DNA of 64,000 bases, taken from Chryseobacterium ureilyticum. Lineage in GTDB: Bacteria > Bacteroidota > Bacteroidia > Flavobacteriales > Weeksellaceae. Both the position numbers and the translations under genes were made by a program. The stretch lies in contig NZ_FTOL01000006.1 in assembly GCF_900156735.1 (NCBI RefSeq), positions 186,001 through 250,000 on the forward strand, read 5' to 3'. The notes under the pieces were generated by a model, which did no database searches, was not told the origin of the DNA, and worked only from the letters and a program-made list of their open reading frames with translations. Of this stretch, positions 9,193-18,643 are shown piece by piece (position 1 is the stretch's first letter; each line of letters opens with the position of its first letter).

Positions 9193-9696
9193 ATGTCCGG
9201 ATCCGCATCACCACATGACGGAAAGCACTTTGTAATACAGAAAGGGAAAGCTCAATGTAACCAAGGTGACCAATTTCCACAGTTTAAAGTAACTTCTCAT
9301 CAAAAACATTATTGGAATAACGAAGAGGGGCAGGCAGATTTTCTGGCAGTCACTGAACAGGATCTTCAATTCAATCCTCAAGGTCCCAGCTTTGGAAAAT
9401 GCAAACTGAAACCAACAGCTGGAGGATACCTTCCGTGTGCTTATGCTCCCGCAGGAAAATGGCAGAAAACATATGAAAAAGTAAAGGTAATGGGCAATAG
9501 CTGTGTCACTGAAATGTCGGAGCTCATGTGTTCTACAGGCGGTAAAATCACCATCATGGAGCATGGACAGACCGCAGCTATGAACAAGCAAAATGTAAAA
9601 AAAGCAGATCCACAGGAACAACATAACATCAACCCTTTTATAGATTTCAAAGAATTTCAGAAAGAAACAGAAGGCGATGAAGTGGATGCCTATTAA
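9193..9696 (+). CDS. DUF4280 PAAR-like spike-tip protein
   Basis: 167 residues, cytoplasmic (no signal peptide). The DUF4280 pattern is clear: an early KAQCNQGDQFPQF strand, then FGKCKLKPTAGGYLPCAYAP near residue 77, a Trp (GKWQKTY), and SELMCSTGGKITIMEHGQ near residue 114. DUF4280 proteins are PAAR-like tips found with type VI and extracellular contractile systems, capping the spike and carrying effectors. It lies 40 bases after the LysM gene and 17 bases before the effector gene, which fits a tip plus cargo unit. Family assignment is from motif memory. Confidence 0.75.
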   Translation: MSGSASPHDGKHFVIQKGKAQCNQGDQFPQFKVTSHQKHYWNNEEGQADFLAVTEQDLQFNPQGPSFGKCKLKPTAGGYLPCAYAPAGKWQKTYEKVKVMGNSCVTEMSELMCSTGGKITIMEHGQTAAMNKQNVKKADPQEQHNINPFIDFKEFQKETEGDEVDAY

Positions 9697-9713
9697 CCTT
9701 AAACTTTTCGGTC

Positions 9714-12700
9714 ATGTCAAAACAAGGAATTTATAAAATATCGGGAAATACAAAACCAAAAGTAGGTGAACTGGCTACTTATAAGATTGATGAGTGGTAT
9801 CCTGCCACACCAATACAAAAAAGGAATCCAGCACTCGTTACCTGGCATTTATTTAAAAAGGTAAACGGAAAATTTGTTCCTACTAACATCAAGAAAGTGG
9901 GTGTAAGCAGCTTTACTTTTAATACAAATGCTTACAAAGATACCTTCAGAGTGGAAGCTTATCTTCATAGCCCGGAAGAAAGAGCACCTATGGCACTTGA
10001 GGTACAACCACAACCTAATGATGTTCCTAAAATTAATAAAGTAGAATTAAAATATATAGACGACACCCCTGGAACCGTTTTCAGTTTTACAGAAAAACTA
10101 GTTGCTGAAGCCAGTTGTATGAACCTGGAAGGTCAATATCTAATGTTTACTCTTTGGGAAGATGATGCCACAGATTCTGGGCATAATAATAGTAATCAGT
10201 CTATAGACAACAAAAGAGCAAAAGTCATTAATGGAACTGCCAGAGCTGAGTTTATGCTGACTAAGGCACTTATGAGGAAAGCAATGGAAGGAGAAATCAA
10301 TCCTCAGCAAATGGAATTCTATGTAACTGTAGAATACTATGCTCATAAAAAACATGCAACCAATAATGTAAATATCAATACCCCTACGGAATTACGTACT
10401 CCAGCAGGGCAACCACAACCGCAACAACCTGCACCCCAGCCCCAACAGCCGGCTCCTCCTCCACCTCAACAACCACAGCAACCACAACAACCAACTCCCA
10501 GTCCAAATCCTATTCCAGTCCCTGATCCAGTATCAGCCCATGGACAAGCTCATAATACTCAGCCGGCAACACCTCCGCCATCCGGTGGAGTATCTCCTAC
10601 CACTGTCAATCCAGTGAAGATAGAAGAACTTCTGGACGCTTATTTTGCAAAAAAAGAATACACCAAACAAACCGGAGAGGAAGATGGTACTCATACTTAC
10701 ACTTTTGGAGGAAGCAAAAGTGGTAACAAAACCTCTACTGCCGAAGAGAAAAATAAAGTAGCTCAGACTATTCTTAATAAAATTAAAGACAGCCTGAAAG
10801 CTCAGAAAAAATATACCACTCTTGAAATAATTGCCGCCTCATTAACTGCTCAGGCATATGGTAAAGATACAACCAATGAAAAAACCGTTACTTTTAAAAC
10901 CTTTAAACTAGGGGCAGACTTTAAGAAAGTAGACAGCGCTCCATTGGATGATAAATTATATCTGGTAGCCAGAACTATGTTGCTGGAAGGAAAACAGGTG
11001 ACTATTTCTATCAAAGAAAAAGATGGTCTCATTAAAGGTATTCCAGACTCCCTTCTTCCTGTTCTTGAAATTACAGAGGAACAAATGGAACAAAAAGCTC
11101 CTGCCGGACAAGCAGTGCCTGGAACTGAAAAAACAGTATTCACAGGAACTGTAAAAGATAATATAGTCAAAATTCCGATCCATCTCCGTCCAAAATCTGA
11201 AGATGAATTGAAACAATGGAAAGATAAAATCAGTAAAGGAAAAGAAGACGGAACCTACACCTATACATTCGGAAGTACAACAAACATAACCAATGAAACC
11301 CAAAAAGCATCCATAGCTAAAGTTATTCTTGCAAACGCCCAAAAAGGAAATGCCAAAAATCCTAAAATAGAAAACGGCAAAACTTCCAGTGAAGAAGAAA
11401 TAAAAAAAGTTTTAGAAATCAAGAACTACAGCGAAGGAAATACTATAACTTTTAAACTTCTGAAGAAAGTACCTGAATTCCTATACCTTCATGCCAAAGC
11501 ACAGGGAGAAAAACAGCATGATAAAGAATTTCTCAAAAAAGAAGGAGCTTATTTCCAGATTGGTGGAGGAAAATGCCCTAGGTGTAGTGTTTTAACACGT
11601 GAAGAAATTCAAGGAGTTTTCCCAAGTTTATCAGATGAAAATATTATAGAAGAAATGATAAATTCATTTAATAAATATTGTGAAGCCTTTAAAGTTAGTA
11701 CATGTACATTAAAAGCACATTTCTTTGCACAAGCTAAACAAGAAAGTGGAGATAAACTAACTCCTGCATTTAAAGGAGAATCGATGGATTTTACAGTTAA
11801 GGGGCTTAAAAACACTGGATTTTTGAATGTTTCTTCTAGACATCTTTTTGGAAGAAAGACAGGAATACAAATGGCAGAAGAGTTAGGAAGACCTACATCC
11901 AGTTCTCCAAGTTTAACCTTAGAACAACAAATAAAAGTTGCTAACTTTGTGTACGGTCTAGATCCTAAAGCTGCGACTTTGGGAAATAAAGCCCCAGCTA
12001 ATAATCAAAGCTTAAGTGAAAATGATAATGAAGGATGGAGATATAGAGGAAGAGGGATGTTACAAATAACAGGCAAGGAGAATTATACTAAAATTGAAAA
12101 ACACGTAAATGAAGTTTTAAAAAGTAATGTACTCAATATAAAAGATGGTCGCAGAAGCACTGAAGTTTTTACATTAACAGAAGCTTTGTTAACAGGATTA
12201 GGAGATTGGCATATGCATAATATGTATGTACCAGCAGAAGCAGGGGTTACTAAAGAAGCTTGTCTAGGAGTTATTAGAATCATAAATAGTGCAACAAAGT
12301 CTAAAACTAAAAGAATAGCTCATCTTATTGGTGGAACTTGGTACAAAAACGATGATGAAAAAGAAGAATCTTATAAAATTGAATTTAAAGATTCTATGGC
12401 ATCAATTTTTAGAGTGAGCGAATGCCAATTGCACAATAAAACATCACCAGAAAATTCTTCAAAATGGCATGATCCCGTTGATAATCCTAAAAGAACAAAA
12501 TATAATTCGTATGGAAATATTAAACCTGTTAATGGTGCATATGGGGATGTAAGAGGAAATTATTCAAAATACCATTCTGGCTTGGATTTATTTGCTTTAC
12601 CATATATAAAAGATGAATTTGAAGGAACTCCTGTATATGCTTGTTTAGATGGTGAAGTTGTTGAATCAACTCCAGGAAATACTGCTGGACAAACAATAAG

Positions 12701-13127
12701 AATAAAAATTGATAATGTTAAAGATTTATTAGAACAAGAAAAAATAGTTAACTATAAACTAGAATTTTCACGTGGAGAAGAAATGGGAATAAATATTAAA
12801 GAAACTGATGATGTATATTTTATATATATGCATCTTAGTAAACGTCTTGTTCATAGTGGAAAAGTAACAGCTGGTACATTAATAGGATATTCTGGTGTTT
12901 CTGGTAGCATTGCTAATGATATACCAAGTCCACATTTACACTTGGAAATTGCAACAGTGATGAATGCATATGGAACAGGTAAGACGAAAAGAACAAATCC
13001 TGCTAGATTTATTAAATTGAATTCATATAACACTTCAGATCAAGATAATGCAGCAAACTATAAATATAAACAAGATGGTACAAAAACAAGATGGAACCCC
13101 CAAAAAGAAGATCAAAGAAATCTATAA
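9714..13127 (+). CDS. Modular peptidoglycan-hydrolase effector: GH19-like glycosidase plus M23 endopeptidase
   Basis: 1137 residues, no signal peptide, so not a Sec substrate. Residues 1-230 look like two beta-sandwich domains. Residues 232-273 form a Pro/Gln linker. Two related modules follow (about 305-440 and 500-615, both with EDGTxTYTFG). From CPRC (about 622) begins a GH19 chitinase/lysozyme-like domain with Glu677 in QESG, Glu689 in GESMDF and the substrate loop GWRYRGRGMLQITG near 780. The end is an M23 (LytM) peptidase: His954 and Asp958 in HSGLD, His1040, and HLHLEI with His1074 and His1076. It could cut both glycan and peptide bonds of a wall. Base composition drops sharply near 11570. 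Position after a spike-tip gene suggests delivery into rival cells. An endolysin-like role is the main alternative. Confidence 0.8.
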   Translation: MSKQGIYKISGNTKPKVGELATYKIDEWYPATPIQKRNPALVTWHLFKKVNGKFVPTNIKKVGVSSFTFNTNAYKDTFRVEAYLHSPEERAPMALEVQPQPNDVPKINKVELKYIDDTPGTVFSFTEKLVAEASCMNLEGQYLMFTLWEDDATDSGHNNSNQSIDNKRAKVINGTARAEFMLTKALMRKAMEGEINPQQMEFYVTVEYYAHKKHATNNVNINTPTELRTPAGQPQPQQPAPQPQQPAPPPPQQPQQPQQPTPSPNPIPVPDPVSAHGQAHNTQPATPPPSGGVSPTTVNPVKIEELLDAYFAKKEYTKQTGEEDGTHTYTFGGSKSGNKTSTAEEKNKVAQTILNKIKDSLKAQKKYTTLEIIAASLTAQAYGKDTTNEKTVTFKTFKLGADFKKVDSAPLDDKLYLVARTMLLEGKQVTISIKEKDGLIKGIPDSLLPVLEITEEQMEQKAPAGQAVPGTEKTVFTGTVKDNIVKIPIHLRPKSEDELKQWKDKISKGKEDGTYTYTFGSTTNITNETQKASIAKVILANAQKGNAKNPKIENGKTSSEEEIKKVLEIKNYSEGNTITFKLLKKVPEFLYLHAKAQGEKQHDKEFLKKEGAYFQIGGGKCPRCSVLTREEIQGVFPSLSDENIIEEMINSFNKYCEAFKVSTCTLKAHFFAQAKQESGDKLTPAFKGESMDFTVKGLKNTGFLNVSSRHLFGRKTGIQMAEELGRPTSSSPSLTLEQQIKVANFVYGLDPKAATLGNKAPANNQSLSENDNEGWRYRGRGMLQITGKENYTKIEKHVNEVLKSNVLNIKDGRRSTEVFTLTEALLTGLGDWHMHNMYVPAEAGVTKEACLGVIRIINSATKSKTKRIAHLIGGTWYKNDDEKEESYKIEFKDSMASIFRVSECQLHNKTSPENSSKWHDPVDNPKRTKYNSYGNIKPVNGAYGDVRGNYSKYHSGLDLFALPYIKDEFEGTPVYACLDGEVVESTPGNTAGQTIRIKIDNVKDLLEQEKIVNYKLEFSRGEEMGINIKETDDVYFIYMHLSKRLVHSGKVTAGTLIGYSGVSGSIANDIPSPHLHLEIATVMNAYGTGKTKRTNPARFIKLNSYNTSDQDNAANYKYKQDGTKTRWNPQKEDQRNL

Positions 13128-14208
13128 ATTTCTAGGAACTTATATATTAATTTTTCTTTTCTTGTTTAACTGTAAGGGACAGGAACATCATATTATTGGT
13201 GAAAAATTTAGAATTGAAGACTATGGCAAGGTTACATATAATAACGGAGTTAAAATTCTTGATTCAGAAATTTTTAAAAAACTGTTCAATGAAAAAAAAC
13301 ATTTTTTTATTGAAAAAGGATGGCAAAATATTGAGGGTAATACATCAATAATTGAATTCTCTCCAATTGATAAAAGCAAAAATACTTTTGTAGAATATGA
13401 TAATAAATATCTATTCATTATAAAAGATAGCATACTGAGAGATACCTTGAAAATTAAAAAAGATTATTACTATTCAATTTGTCAACTAGATAAGCAAAAT
13501 AATAAACATGGTATTGCCATTGGAAAATATATAATAAATAACAATGATGAATTTTTTGAAATACATCAGGTGTATTCGGTTGATAATGGAAAATTAAAAA
13601 ACGAAACTTTAGATATAAAAATATATGATTGTCCCGCTCCAACAAATTATATAAGAGATGAAGAACCAAATTCTTATAAATTTGGAGTTTTGAATGGAAA
13701 AAAATTAGACCGATTCTGGTATCAAAATATTGCTGAAAAGAAATTCAATGACAATTTTAGTAATACTTTACAAGATTGGGAAGGTCTATATCTTAATTCA
13801 GATGATAAAAAATTAAAAACTTATCAGTCAATAATAGATAAAGTAGGATGGTTTAAGCTAAAAATCACAGCCCATGAAATATTATTTTCAGCAGATACAA
13901 GAATGAGGGATGATTATCCTCAAACTGATCCTGGAGGAGTATATATTAGCAATAGATGTAATTATTATATCTCAAATGATAATACAATAGAAATATATAG
14001 AAAAGAATATGATGATCCAAACAACACCCCTGTTAATATAAAGGGTAAAAAAGAAGACTTATTGATTACACTATATAAAAAAGATAAAGAATTCTTTGGA
14101 ACATCTAATGTTATAAAAGACTCTGAACAATATGATAATTCTGCAAGAATAAAAAGTAATACCCCCTATCAATTTTATAAATTCTCGCTAGAAGAAAATA
14201 AAAATTAA
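13075..14208 (+). CDS. Putative lipoprotein, candidate immunity protein to the upstream hydrolase
   Basis: Starting at the ATG at 13075, the product has 377 residues: a lysine-rich N-terminus, a hydrophobic stretch (FLGTYILIFLFLFNC) and Cys as the likely lipidation site. An earlier ATG at 13048 would add nine polar residues. Either start lies inside the 3' end of the effector gene, in another frame, so the two are tightly coupled. The body is not recognised; a WEGLY segment near residue 240 resembles the start of lipocalin-like domains. It shares the low GC of the effector's 3' half. Immunity proteins against wall hydrolases usually sit in the periplasm, which fits, but the function is inference. 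Confidence 0.7.
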   Translation: MVQKQDGTPKKKIKEIYKFLGTYILIFLFLFNCKGQEHHIIGEKFRIEDYGKVTYNNGVKILDSEIFKKLFNEKKHFFIEKGWQNIEGNTSIIEFSPIDKSKNTFVEYDNKYLFIIKDSILRDTLKIKKDYYYSICQLDKQNNKHGIAIGKYIINNNDEFFEIHQVYSVDNGKLKNETLDIKIYDCPAPTNYIRDEEPNSYKFGVLNGKKLDRFWYQNIAEKKFNDNFSNTLQDWEGLYLNSDDKKLKTYQSIIDKVGWFKLKITAHEILFSADTRMRDDYPQTDPGGVYISNRCNYYISNDNTIEIYRKEYDDPNNTPVNIKGKKEDLLITLYKKDKEFFGTSNVIKDSEQYDNSARIKSNTPYQFYKFSLEENKN

Positions 14209-14288
14209 AACCCAATCATAAGTGATAGGCAATATTTTTATTTATCTGGAAAAATCAAATTCACTAAATAGTACACCATAAAATTTAT

Positions 14289-15344
14289 ATGAAAAGCCTT
14301 TTAATCTTACTTTTATGGGTATGCATTTCTTGTAAAAAAGCTAATTCATTAAACACTGCAAATGAAAAACCTAGTATAGGAATTACTACAAATAATACAA
14401 AAGAAAACTTATTTACAGAAGTTTTAAATGTTAGTAAACAAACCGATTACAACCTAAACAAACCATTTCAAAAGCTAGATTTAAATCATAATTCACTTAC
14501 TGTAAAAATTAGGTATCTCTCTGAAAGAGCTTATATTTCTATTGAAAATAATAAAAAAGAATTTGTTTCCTGGAAGCCTGTTCATATTAATTTTTTTTAT
14601 GACACCTCGCTTGAACTTGCAGAAAAGGACATCCATATTTTGTTGAAAGAAAATGATTCTTCTGAAGGATATTTGTTATTACCATCATTTACAGAACAGT
14701 TTTCTACTTATTCTCTTTATCATTTTAGGAAAGATACACTTAATTTCATAGGAATATATGAAGTTTCAGAATTTGTGAAAGGTACTTTTTCTTTTGATGA
14801 AAATTCTAAAAAGGTATATATACACTCCTCTCCTTCTAAAAAATTAAAACTTAATAAAATTGAGCAAAATCAGGACGAAAAATTTGACAGTATTAATGAG
14901 GATATCAAATTATTAAATGGAAAAGTAGAAGAACAAACATACCAGTCAGATCTAAAAGGCACCTGGGCAGTAATTTGTGAAAATGAATTAACTGAATTAG
15001 AAATCAATAAAAATGAAGGTTATTTGTCACTATATGATTTCAATGCTATTTACATTAATCTAAAGATTGAAAAGGTATCCAACAAAAATGAATATCTTCT
15101 AAAATATGCAAGCTTAGCCTCTCAGCAAGATTATTATAAGGAGAATTTGAAAATTGTAGATGAAGAAATCTCGAAAGATAAAGTGATTGGGAAACTTATT
15201 CTGCAAAAAAATGGGAAAGCAGAATTGCAATGGACCGGATTGTATAATTTGAAAAAACAAAAGCTTGAATTTGTTGGCAATGATTTCCTTCTCATAAAAG
15301 AAAACGGGGATAAAACACCGCTGATCCTTGAACCTTGTAAATAA
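14289..15344 (+). CDS. Putative lipoprotein of unknown function
   Basis: 351 residues beginning MKSLLILLLWVCISCKK, a short hydrophobic signal with cysteines at 12 and 15 followed by lysines, as in Bacteroidota lipoproteins. The N-terminal part (40-190) is mixed alpha/beta. The C-terminal part begins LKGTWAVICENELTELEI near residue 221 and looks like a lipocalin-type beta-barrel domain. No known family was recognised. AT-rich, like the previous gene, from which it is separated by 80 bases. It may be a second immunity protein or unrelated cargo. Confidence 0.65.
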   Translation: MKSLLILLLWVCISCKKANSLNTANEKPSIGITTNNTKENLFTEVLNVSKQTDYNLNKPFQKLDLNHNSLTVKIRYLSERAYISIENNKKEFVSWKPVHINFFYDTSLELAEKDIHILLKENDSSEGYLLLPSFTEQFSTYSLYHFRKDTLNFIGIYEVSEFVKGTFSFDENSKKVYIHSSPSKKLKLNKIEQNQDEKFDSINEDIKLLNGKVEEQTYQSDLKGTWAVICENELTELEINKNEGYLSLYDFNAIYINLKIEKVSNKNEYLLKYASLASQQDYYKENLKIVDEEISKDKVIGKLILQKNGKAELQWTGLYNLKKQKLEFVGNDFLLIKENGDKTPLILEPCK

Positions 15345-15351
15345 TATAAAG

Positions 15352-15978
15352 ATGCAGAAAAAACTATCCTTACTTTTTATTTTATTGATTTTATCCTGCA
15401 AAGAAACTAAACCAGAAACTATACAGCCATCAAAGTCTGAGGAGAAAAAGCCTATCAATAATTCCTCTATTTCAAAAGATGAAAAGAAGAAAAATTCATA
15501 CTTTGCTTATGAGAAATGGAGCTCTATCAATAAAGAGGATGAAGTTTATCAAAAATCAGAGTTTATTGTACAGTTAAAAAACTATTTAGATGAACCGAAT
15601 AATATCGGTGGAAAAAAAATCTTTATCAATAATAAAGAGATTGATCTTATTATCACCGATGCATATGTTTTAACACCTTTTCTATTTGCTGATGGTTATG
15701 AAAAAATACTTTTAATTCAAGAGGAAGATGAATCCGGCGTATATGGATATATTTTTTACTATTTTGATAAAAAGAATCTTATTAAAAAAGGATATTTAGA
15801 TATAGCTCCTGAAAATATAGCAGAAATAGATAAATTTATTAAGTTAAAAAATGAAATAACAAGCGTCAGCGTAAACATTCTGACTGATAAATATTATGAT
15901 ACAAAACTTGATGAAATTATGCCATCTCATAAATATCATTTTTCAATAAGTAAAAAAACTGAAAATAAACCTCAGTAA
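15352..15978 (+). CDS. Putative lipoprotein of unknown function
   Basis: 208 residues from the ATG at 15352: MQKKLSLLFILLILSCKET, a clean type II signal with Cys16 in LILSC. A TTG further upstream (15328) would overlap the preceding gene and spoil the signal peptide. The mature part is rich in Lys, Glu and Ile, with the segment IYGYIFYYF-like near residue 133 (GVYGYIFYYFDKKNL). No family recognised. It is the third lipoprotein in a row after the effector and starts seven bases after the preceding stop, so probably co-transcribed. Confidence 0.65.
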   Translation: MQKKLSLLFILLILSCKETKPETIQPSKSEEKKPINNSSISKDEKKKNSYFAYEKWSSINKEDEVYQKSEFIVQLKNYLDEPNNIGGKKIFINNKEIDLIITDAYVLTPFLFADGYEKILLIQEEDESGVYGYIFYYFDKKNLIKKGYLDIAPENIAEIDKFIKLKNEITSVSVNILTDKYYDTKLDEIMPSHKYHFSISKKTENKPQ

Positions 15979-16185
15979 ACCTTCTTATTTTGTTCAGAAA
16001 AAGTACTTCACATTGATTTCTTTCTCATATTTCTGTAAGCATTATTTATTAAAAAAATTACTCACAACTATAGTATCATCAAAAAGTAAATCACAAACAT
16101 AAAATGTTCTATTCTTTTTAATAATTTCTTTAAAAAAATAAAGCAAAACAGCTCATAAAGATTACAATAACCCATCTGAATACCA

Positions 16186-16215
16186 TTTGGAAATAGTCTT
16201 TTTTTCATAACTTTA
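16186..16215 (+). promoter_or_regulatory. Flavobacterial-type promoter for the GAF gene
   Basis: TTTG at 16186-16189, 18 bases, then TAACTTTA at 16208-16215, close to TTTG-N19-TAnnTTTG. Transcription would begin near 16221, giving a very short leader before the TTG start. Confidence 0.4.
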
Positions 16216-16228
16216 CTCTAAATTTCAG

Positions 16229-18538
16229 TTGTTGGCAAATTTCTACAAAAAAGACGCTCCCTTTAAGATTTTCATCTCATTCAAAAAGTATTTGGATGTA
16301 CTAGAACATATCCGTTATAATGATCGTCTGGAATATCGTGTCAACTATGTGGAATCCCTGATTGAAAAAACCAAAAACTTTCAGGAATTGAAAGAAGGGT
16401 TTCAGGATGTCTCGTTATTGGAAAAAAATGAAGAGCTTATCAGACTGTTACTTGCTGATCTCTTCCCAACCGGACTTACCCACAACGAAATCAAAGCAGC
16501 AAGCATTCCGTTTTCAAATATTACTTTTAATTATACAGAACGTTTTAAAAACATCCTTAAAGATGCCGGGAAAAACTTTGAAATAGAAATTAGAAACATA
16601 GACGACGACGAAATGTACATATTCTGCTGTTGCCTTATTCTGCAAAATTATTTCAAGAAAGACATCAGAACTACCATTCCGCTTTATTTTGATATTCCAA
16701 ATAAGAACGGAATCATGAAGCATTATAAAATCACGGTAAACTCTGATTTTACTGAGATTTTCCCTACTGAAAGATCTAAAATTCCAACAGATGATGTTTT
16801 AGATATGTTGTTGGAGAACATGGATGATATTAAACTATGGAAAAAATATTTTCCCTCCGAGGCATGGATTTTAAAAGGTTTTACGATTCTTTCTTTAGTT
16901 GATTGTACCTCTGAAGTAGCATTATCTGATCTGAAATCAAGTATGATCAAAATTGATCTTGAAAATCTGACTCCTGATGAAAACCTCATCGAGATCTTTA
17001 AATCTTATTTTGAAGTTCCTGAGCTTAATTTCGGACTGATGCTTTTCAACAAAAAAGATCAGAAGCTGGAAAAGGTACCTATCTACGAAAACGTTTTCAC
17101 CAATCATATTCTTGATTTTTGGATCAATACTTTTGATGAAGAAATTCGTAGAACGACTTTCAACAATTTAAGTCATAATTCCAAACCGATTGTGATTTCC
17201 AATGTGGATAATCTGGATGAAAATATTAAGCAGCTTTCATCTTTCAATATTTTAAAGGATAATAATATCAACAGCTTTATGGTAATTCCTATCATGCAGG
17301 ATAATGAACTTCTTGCCATTATGGAATTTACCTCACCTGTTGTCGGAAGTTTCAATGGTTTAAAGCTCAAAAAAATGGAGTTTTTCACCGATATGATGTT
17401 GTTTTCACTCAACAGATTCAGTTTTGAGAAGAATTATCAGATTGAAGCTATTATCCAACGGGAATACACCTCCATTCACAACAGTGTGGTATGGAAATTC
17501 AGGAATGAAGCCGAAAAATATTTCACAGCATCACTTGGTAAAAAAATATACACTTTAAAAGAAATTTCATTTAAAAATCTTACGCCATTGTTTGGAGTTT
17601 CAGACATTCGTTCTTCTTCTGAAAAGCGTTTCAATCTGATGCTTCAAGATATTAATCAACAAATTGAATGGCTTAAAAATATTCTGACATTAACGAATTC
17701 TGATTCTGAAAAATTCCTTCTTGCCCTTGATGTTTTCGAGAATGAGTTGAATCATGAAATTAAAGCCGATACTGAACAACGCTTTCAAAGATTATTGAGA
17801 GAGGAAATACACCCTTTTTTACAGGGGAAACTGGAAGTACGAACATCCAAAGAAATTAAATCAATGATTCAAAATTACTTTGCACTCGTATTAACCCAAA
17901 CCGACTTGTTCTATAATCACCGAAAAGATCTTGATAATTCCATCACTTTAGTCAATAGAAAGCTGGCTGATATGTTGGATGAAAGCCAGATTAAGGCGCA
18001 ACAGATTTTTCCACATTACTATGAAAGATTCAAGTCTGATGGTGTAGAGCATAATCTTTATATCGGGCACACGATTACTCCGGACTTGCATTACACTTCA
18101 AAAGTTGTTCACAAGCTAAGATACTGGCAGTTGAAAACCATCTGCAAAATGGAACTTGAATTTCAGTCTTTCAAAAAAGATCTTCCTATTCAGTTGGATA
18201 TTGCCTCGCTGATTTTTGTTTACAATGAGAAAATAGACATCCGTTTCAGAATGGATGAAAAACGCTTTGATGTAGACGGAGCTTACAATTCTTACTATGA
18301 GATTATCAAAAAACGTTTGGATAAAGCTCATATTAAAGACTCTTCGGAGCGCATCACTGCTCCTGGCAAGATCACCATCGTTTATTTCGGAATGGAAAAC
18401 CAGAAGGAATACCTGGAATACATTGCAAAACTTCAAAAGAAAGGTATTCTACAACATGATGTAGAGTTTCTGAAGGTTGAAGATCTGCAAGGGATTACGG
18501 GACTGCTGGCGCTGAGAGTATCCTTAAGCCAGGATTAA
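16229..18538 (+). CDS. GAF-domain protein of unknown function
   Basis: 769 residues, cytoplasmic. An in-frame stop at 16208 leaves only TTG codons at 16229 and 16232 as starts, the second giving MANFYKKDAPFKIF; no upstream ATG exists. A GAF-like region spans about residues 265-395 (LNFGLMLFNKKDQ ... INSFMVIPIMQDNELLAIMEF), a fold that binds small ligands such as nucleotides or tetrapyrroles. The N-terminal 250 and C-terminal 370 residues are mostly helical and not recognised; no kinase, cyclase or DNA-binding motif was seen. It stands alone between the effector island and a convergent gene. I recall long GAF proteins of this kind as common in Flavobacteriia, role unknown. Confidence 0.7.
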   Translation: MLANFYKKDAPFKIFISFKKYLDVLEHIRYNDRLEYRVNYVESLIEKTKNFQELKEGFQDVSLLEKNEELIRLLLADLFPTGLTHNEIKAASIPFSNITFNYTERFKNILKDAGKNFEIEIRNIDDDEMYIFCCCLILQNYFKKDIRTTIPLYFDIPNKNGIMKHYKITVNSDFTEIFPTERSKIPTDDVLDMLLENMDDIKLWKKYFPSEAWILKGFTILSLVDCTSEVALSDLKSSMIKIDLENLTPDENLIEIFKSYFEVPELNFGLMLFNKKDQKLEKVPIYENVFTNHILDFWINTFDEEIRRTTFNNLSHNSKPIVISNVDNLDENIKQLSSFNILKDNNINSFMVIPIMQDNELLAIMEFTSPVVGSFNGLKLKKMEFFTDMMLFSLNRFSFEKNYQIEAIIQREYTSIHNSVVWKFRNEAEKYFTASLGKKIYTLKEISFKNLTPLFGVSDIRSSSEKRFNLMLQDINQQIEWLKNILTLTNSDSEKFLLALDVFENELNHEIKADTEQRFQRLLREEIHPFLQGKLEVRTSKEIKSMIQNYFALVLTQTDLFYNHRKDLDNSITLVNRKLADMLDESQIKAQQIFPHYYERFKSDGVEHNLYIGHTITPDLHYTSKVVHKLRYWQLKTICKMELEFQSFKKDLPIQLDIASLIFVYNEKIDIRFRMDEKRFDVDGAYNSYYEIIKKRLDKAHIKDSSERITAPGKITIVYFGMENQKEYLEYIAKLQKKGILQHDVEFLKVEDLQGITGLLALRVSLSQD

Positions 18539-18643
18539 TTCTGAACAATTTACTTATCCAAAACTTTATCGTACAAAAAAAATGCTTCGAGTAAGTTTTA
18601 TTTAATCCTACCAGAAGCAGCTCTATTTTTATAGTTTTTTCAA

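Noticed and set aside
9208..9624. Antisense open frame of 138 codons across the DUF4280 gene
   Set aside because: Rich in Phe, Cys and Leu as expected from the complement of a Lys/Gln-rich gene, without promoter or domain, and the sense frame has clear family motifs.
10408..10530. CCA/CAA-rich tandem repetition that might be a repeat array or CRISPR-like element
   Set aside because: It is in frame and encodes the Pro/Gln linker of the effector; there are no equal-length spacers.
10956..11342. Antisense open frame of 128 codons inside the effector gene
   Set aside because: Composition (Phe, Ser, Cys) is that of a shadow of Lys-rich coding sequence; nothing in it is recognisable.
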